15,469 bases of DNA from Caryophanales bacterium UBA2253 (GTDB lineage: Bacteria; Bacillota_I; Bacilli_A; ML615J-28; CAG-698): the NCBI GenBank assembly GCA_002347755.1, contig DDXT01000020.1:1-15469 (forward strand), given 5' to 3'. The first letter of the stretch is position 1; each line of letters starts with the position of its first letter. Positions 14,900 to 15,469 of the stretch are shown in pieces. Under the pieces are notes generated by a model that saw nothing but the letters and a program-made list of their open reading frames with translations, had not been told where the DNA came from and made no database searches. The position numbers and the translations under genes are program-made.

Positions 14900-14927
14900 T
14901 TGTCCTTGACATAGGGTACACTATAAT
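14900..14927 (+). promoter_or_regulatory. Promoter-like site just after the orphan gene
   Basis: TTGTCC (14900-14905), 16-base spacer, TATAAT (14922-14927). A perfect TTGACA at 14906 is only 10 bases from this -10 and would not pair with it. A transcript from here would meet the palindromic terminator at 14970-15010 after about 80 bases. Confidence 0.5.
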
Positions 14928-14969
14928 AGTTCTTTTCAGATAAGTCAAAAATTTTGTTGAAAAGTGGAC

Positions 14970-15018
14970 CTGTCAAGAATTCTGTTGATAATCAACAGAA
15001 TTCTTGACAGCCCTTTTT
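14970..15018 (+). terminator. 41-base palindromic terminator, copy 1
   Basis: Two perfectly complementary 20-base arms (14970-14989 and 14991-15010; starts CTGTCAAGAATTC) around a single central A, then CC and six T. Blocks transcription entering the IS from the left. Confidence 0.85.
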
Positions 15019-15021
15019 TAA

Positions 15022-15050
15022 TTGCCTTAAAAAAAGTCCTTTGCTATAAT
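15022..15050 (+). promoter_or_regulatory. IS promoter, copy 1
   Basis: TTGCCT (15022-15027), 17-base spacer, TATAAT (15045-15050) with TGC before it (extended -10). The start would be near 15057, downstream of GTCCTTT. Confidence 0.7.
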
Positions 15051-15142
15051 AAAATCGCCAGATTCATATAGAAAGGACGGTTTCATTATATCATTTATTA
15101 TAATTATTTTAGGTAAGTCAAAGATTTTGTTGAAAAAGGGAC

Positions 15143-15191
15143 CTGTCAAGAATTCTGTTGATTATCAACAGAATTCTTGACAGCCTTTTTT
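15143..15191 (+). terminator. 41-base palindromic terminator, copy 2
   Basis: Arms identical to copy 1 (15143-15162 and 15164-15183), central base T instead of A, then CC and seven T or more. Confidence 0.85.
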
Positions 15192-15194
15192 TGT

Positions 15195-15222
15195 TTGCAG
15201 AAAAAATGTCCTTTGCTATAAT
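15195..15222 (+). promoter_or_regulatory. IS promoter, copy 2, for the transposase
   Basis: TTGCAG (15195-15200), 16-base spacer, TATAAT (15217-15222) with TGC before it. The start would be near 15229, about 16 bases before AAAGGA. Confidence 0.72.
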
Positions 15223-15257
15223 AGAATCGCCAGATTAAACTAAGAAAGGACGGATAT

Positions 15258-15469
15258 ATTGTATCATATTTTGTAATTATTTTAAAGACGTTAACTTCGA
15301 TTTCGATCGTTTCCGTTTTCATACGAGTAAAGGAACCATTTATGTCGATGCTTTTTATCTTCCTAAAGATGAATTTTGCCCTTCCTGTGGTTCTAGCAAT
15401 CTCTATAAGAATGGAACTACTACTAAAACAATTAAGCATTGTACTTATTCCACCATGTTGTTTTTAGTT
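15258..15469 (+). CDS. ISL3-like transposase, N-terminal part, frameshifted or unusually started, cut by the window end
   Basis: The recognisable part is read in the frame of 15287-15469: a zinc-ribbon with FCPSCGS (first Cys codon 15377) followed by LYKNG and TIKHC, the N-terminal pattern of ISL3 transposases. This frame has a stop at 15236-15238 and no ATG, GTG or TTG before the zinc ribbon. The ribosome binding site AAAGGA (15245-15250) instead points, seven bases on, to ATT at 15258 in another frame, giving (M)VSYFVIILK; a -1 step at T-TTA-AAG (15281-15287) then joins DVNFDFDRF. The joined product resembles the usual ISL3 opening (aromatic and hydrophobic residues, then LL/IL, KD, N). Whether this is programmed shifting or a decayed gene is open. 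Confidence 0.6.

Larger units (their letters stand above)
14941..15113 (+). repeat. IS leader repeat, copy 1 (173-base period)
   Basis: Aligns without gaps or nearly so to 15114-15286. Order inside: TAAGTCAAA start, 41-base palindrome (14970-15010), T run, promoter, GTCCTTT (15036-15042), AAAGGACGG (15072-15080), ATT (15085), and the first codons of the transposase, ending at TTATTTTA where copy 2 begins. Confidence 0.88.
15114..15286 (+). repeat. IS leader repeat, copy 2, leading into the transposase
   Basis: Same order as copy 1: palindrome 15143-15183, promoter, GTCCTTT (15208-15214), AAAGGACGG (15245-15253), ATT (15258). Differences from copy 1 are spread through the spacers; the palindrome arms and ribosome binding site are unchanged. 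Confidence 0.88.
14941..15469 (+). mobile_element. Left part of an ISL3-like insertion sequence, with duplicated leader
   Basis: A duplicated leader followed by the N-terminal coding part of an ISL3-type transposase; the element continues beyond the window. The exact left end and target duplication cannot be fixed because the right end is not present. The similarity between the two leader units starts at TAAGTCAAA (14941 and 15114), with a looser TTTT-AG match just before it. Confidence 0.7.

Noticed and set aside
14906..14927. Perfect TTGACA upstream of TATAAT
   Set aside because: Spacing is only 10 bases, too short for a sigma-A pair; TTGTCC at 14900 with 16 bases is the better -35.
14941..15290. 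CRISPR-like repeats at the right end
   Set aside because: Only two units of 173 bases with internal promoter and coding start; no short repeat-spacer pattern.
15146..15439. 97-codon minus-strand frame across the IS leader
   Set aside because: It crosses the palindrome, the promoter and the transposase start, and its product shows no family features.

Overview
The window reads like a chromosomal segment of a Bacillota/Mollicutes-related bacterium (inference). The order pgsA-recA-rny-ymdB ... miaB is a core Firmicutes neighbourhood, riboflavin is taken up by an ECF S component under an FMN riboswitch, RNase Y replaces an RNase E type enzyme, and Shine-Dalgarno sites (GGAGG, AGGTG) and sigma-A type promoters (often with an extended TGnTATAAT -10) are easy to see. 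Several genes end in TGA directly before a terminator (flavoprotein, recA, miaB), so TGA is a stop and the Mycoplasma code is not in use. Species-level placement is not possible by eye.

Layout. 1-1268: promoter and an HI0933-type flavoprotein. 1285-3008: pgsA-recA operon closed by a terminator; cinA, which sits between these genes in Bacillus, is absent. 3090-5699: rny and ymdB, each with its own promoter and terminator. 5701-7285: a GNAT acetyltransferase coupled to a trypsin-like lipoprotein, then a dense cluster of hairpins between convergent genes. 7295-8349 (minus): a two-domain P-loop kinase whose promoter places the transcript start at the initiation codon. 8363-9897: miaB, ending at a bidirectional terminator shared with the convergent DUF362/ferredoxin gene (9898-11143, minus). 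11164-13161: a NatA/NatB-like ABC exporter. 13166-14006: FMN riboswitch and ribU. 14011-14123: a tiny promoter-to-terminator unit without a recognisable gene.

From about 14130 the character changes. An AT-rich membrane-anchored orphan gene (14264-14899) is followed by the left part of an ISL3-like insertion sequence that runs off the window. Its leader exists twice with a 173-base period. Each unit has a 41-base near-perfect palindrome acting as terminator, a promoter, and a ribosome binding site with an upstream complement. The transposase N-terminus appears to begin at a conserved ATT codon and to pass into the zinc-finger frame at a T-TTA-AAG heptamer.

Most of the window (1-14000) is ordinary housekeeping sequence. 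The parts worth a second look are the IS leader, the small transcript unit, the leaderless kinase with an unassigned N-terminal half, and the paired identical hairpins at 7076/7260.
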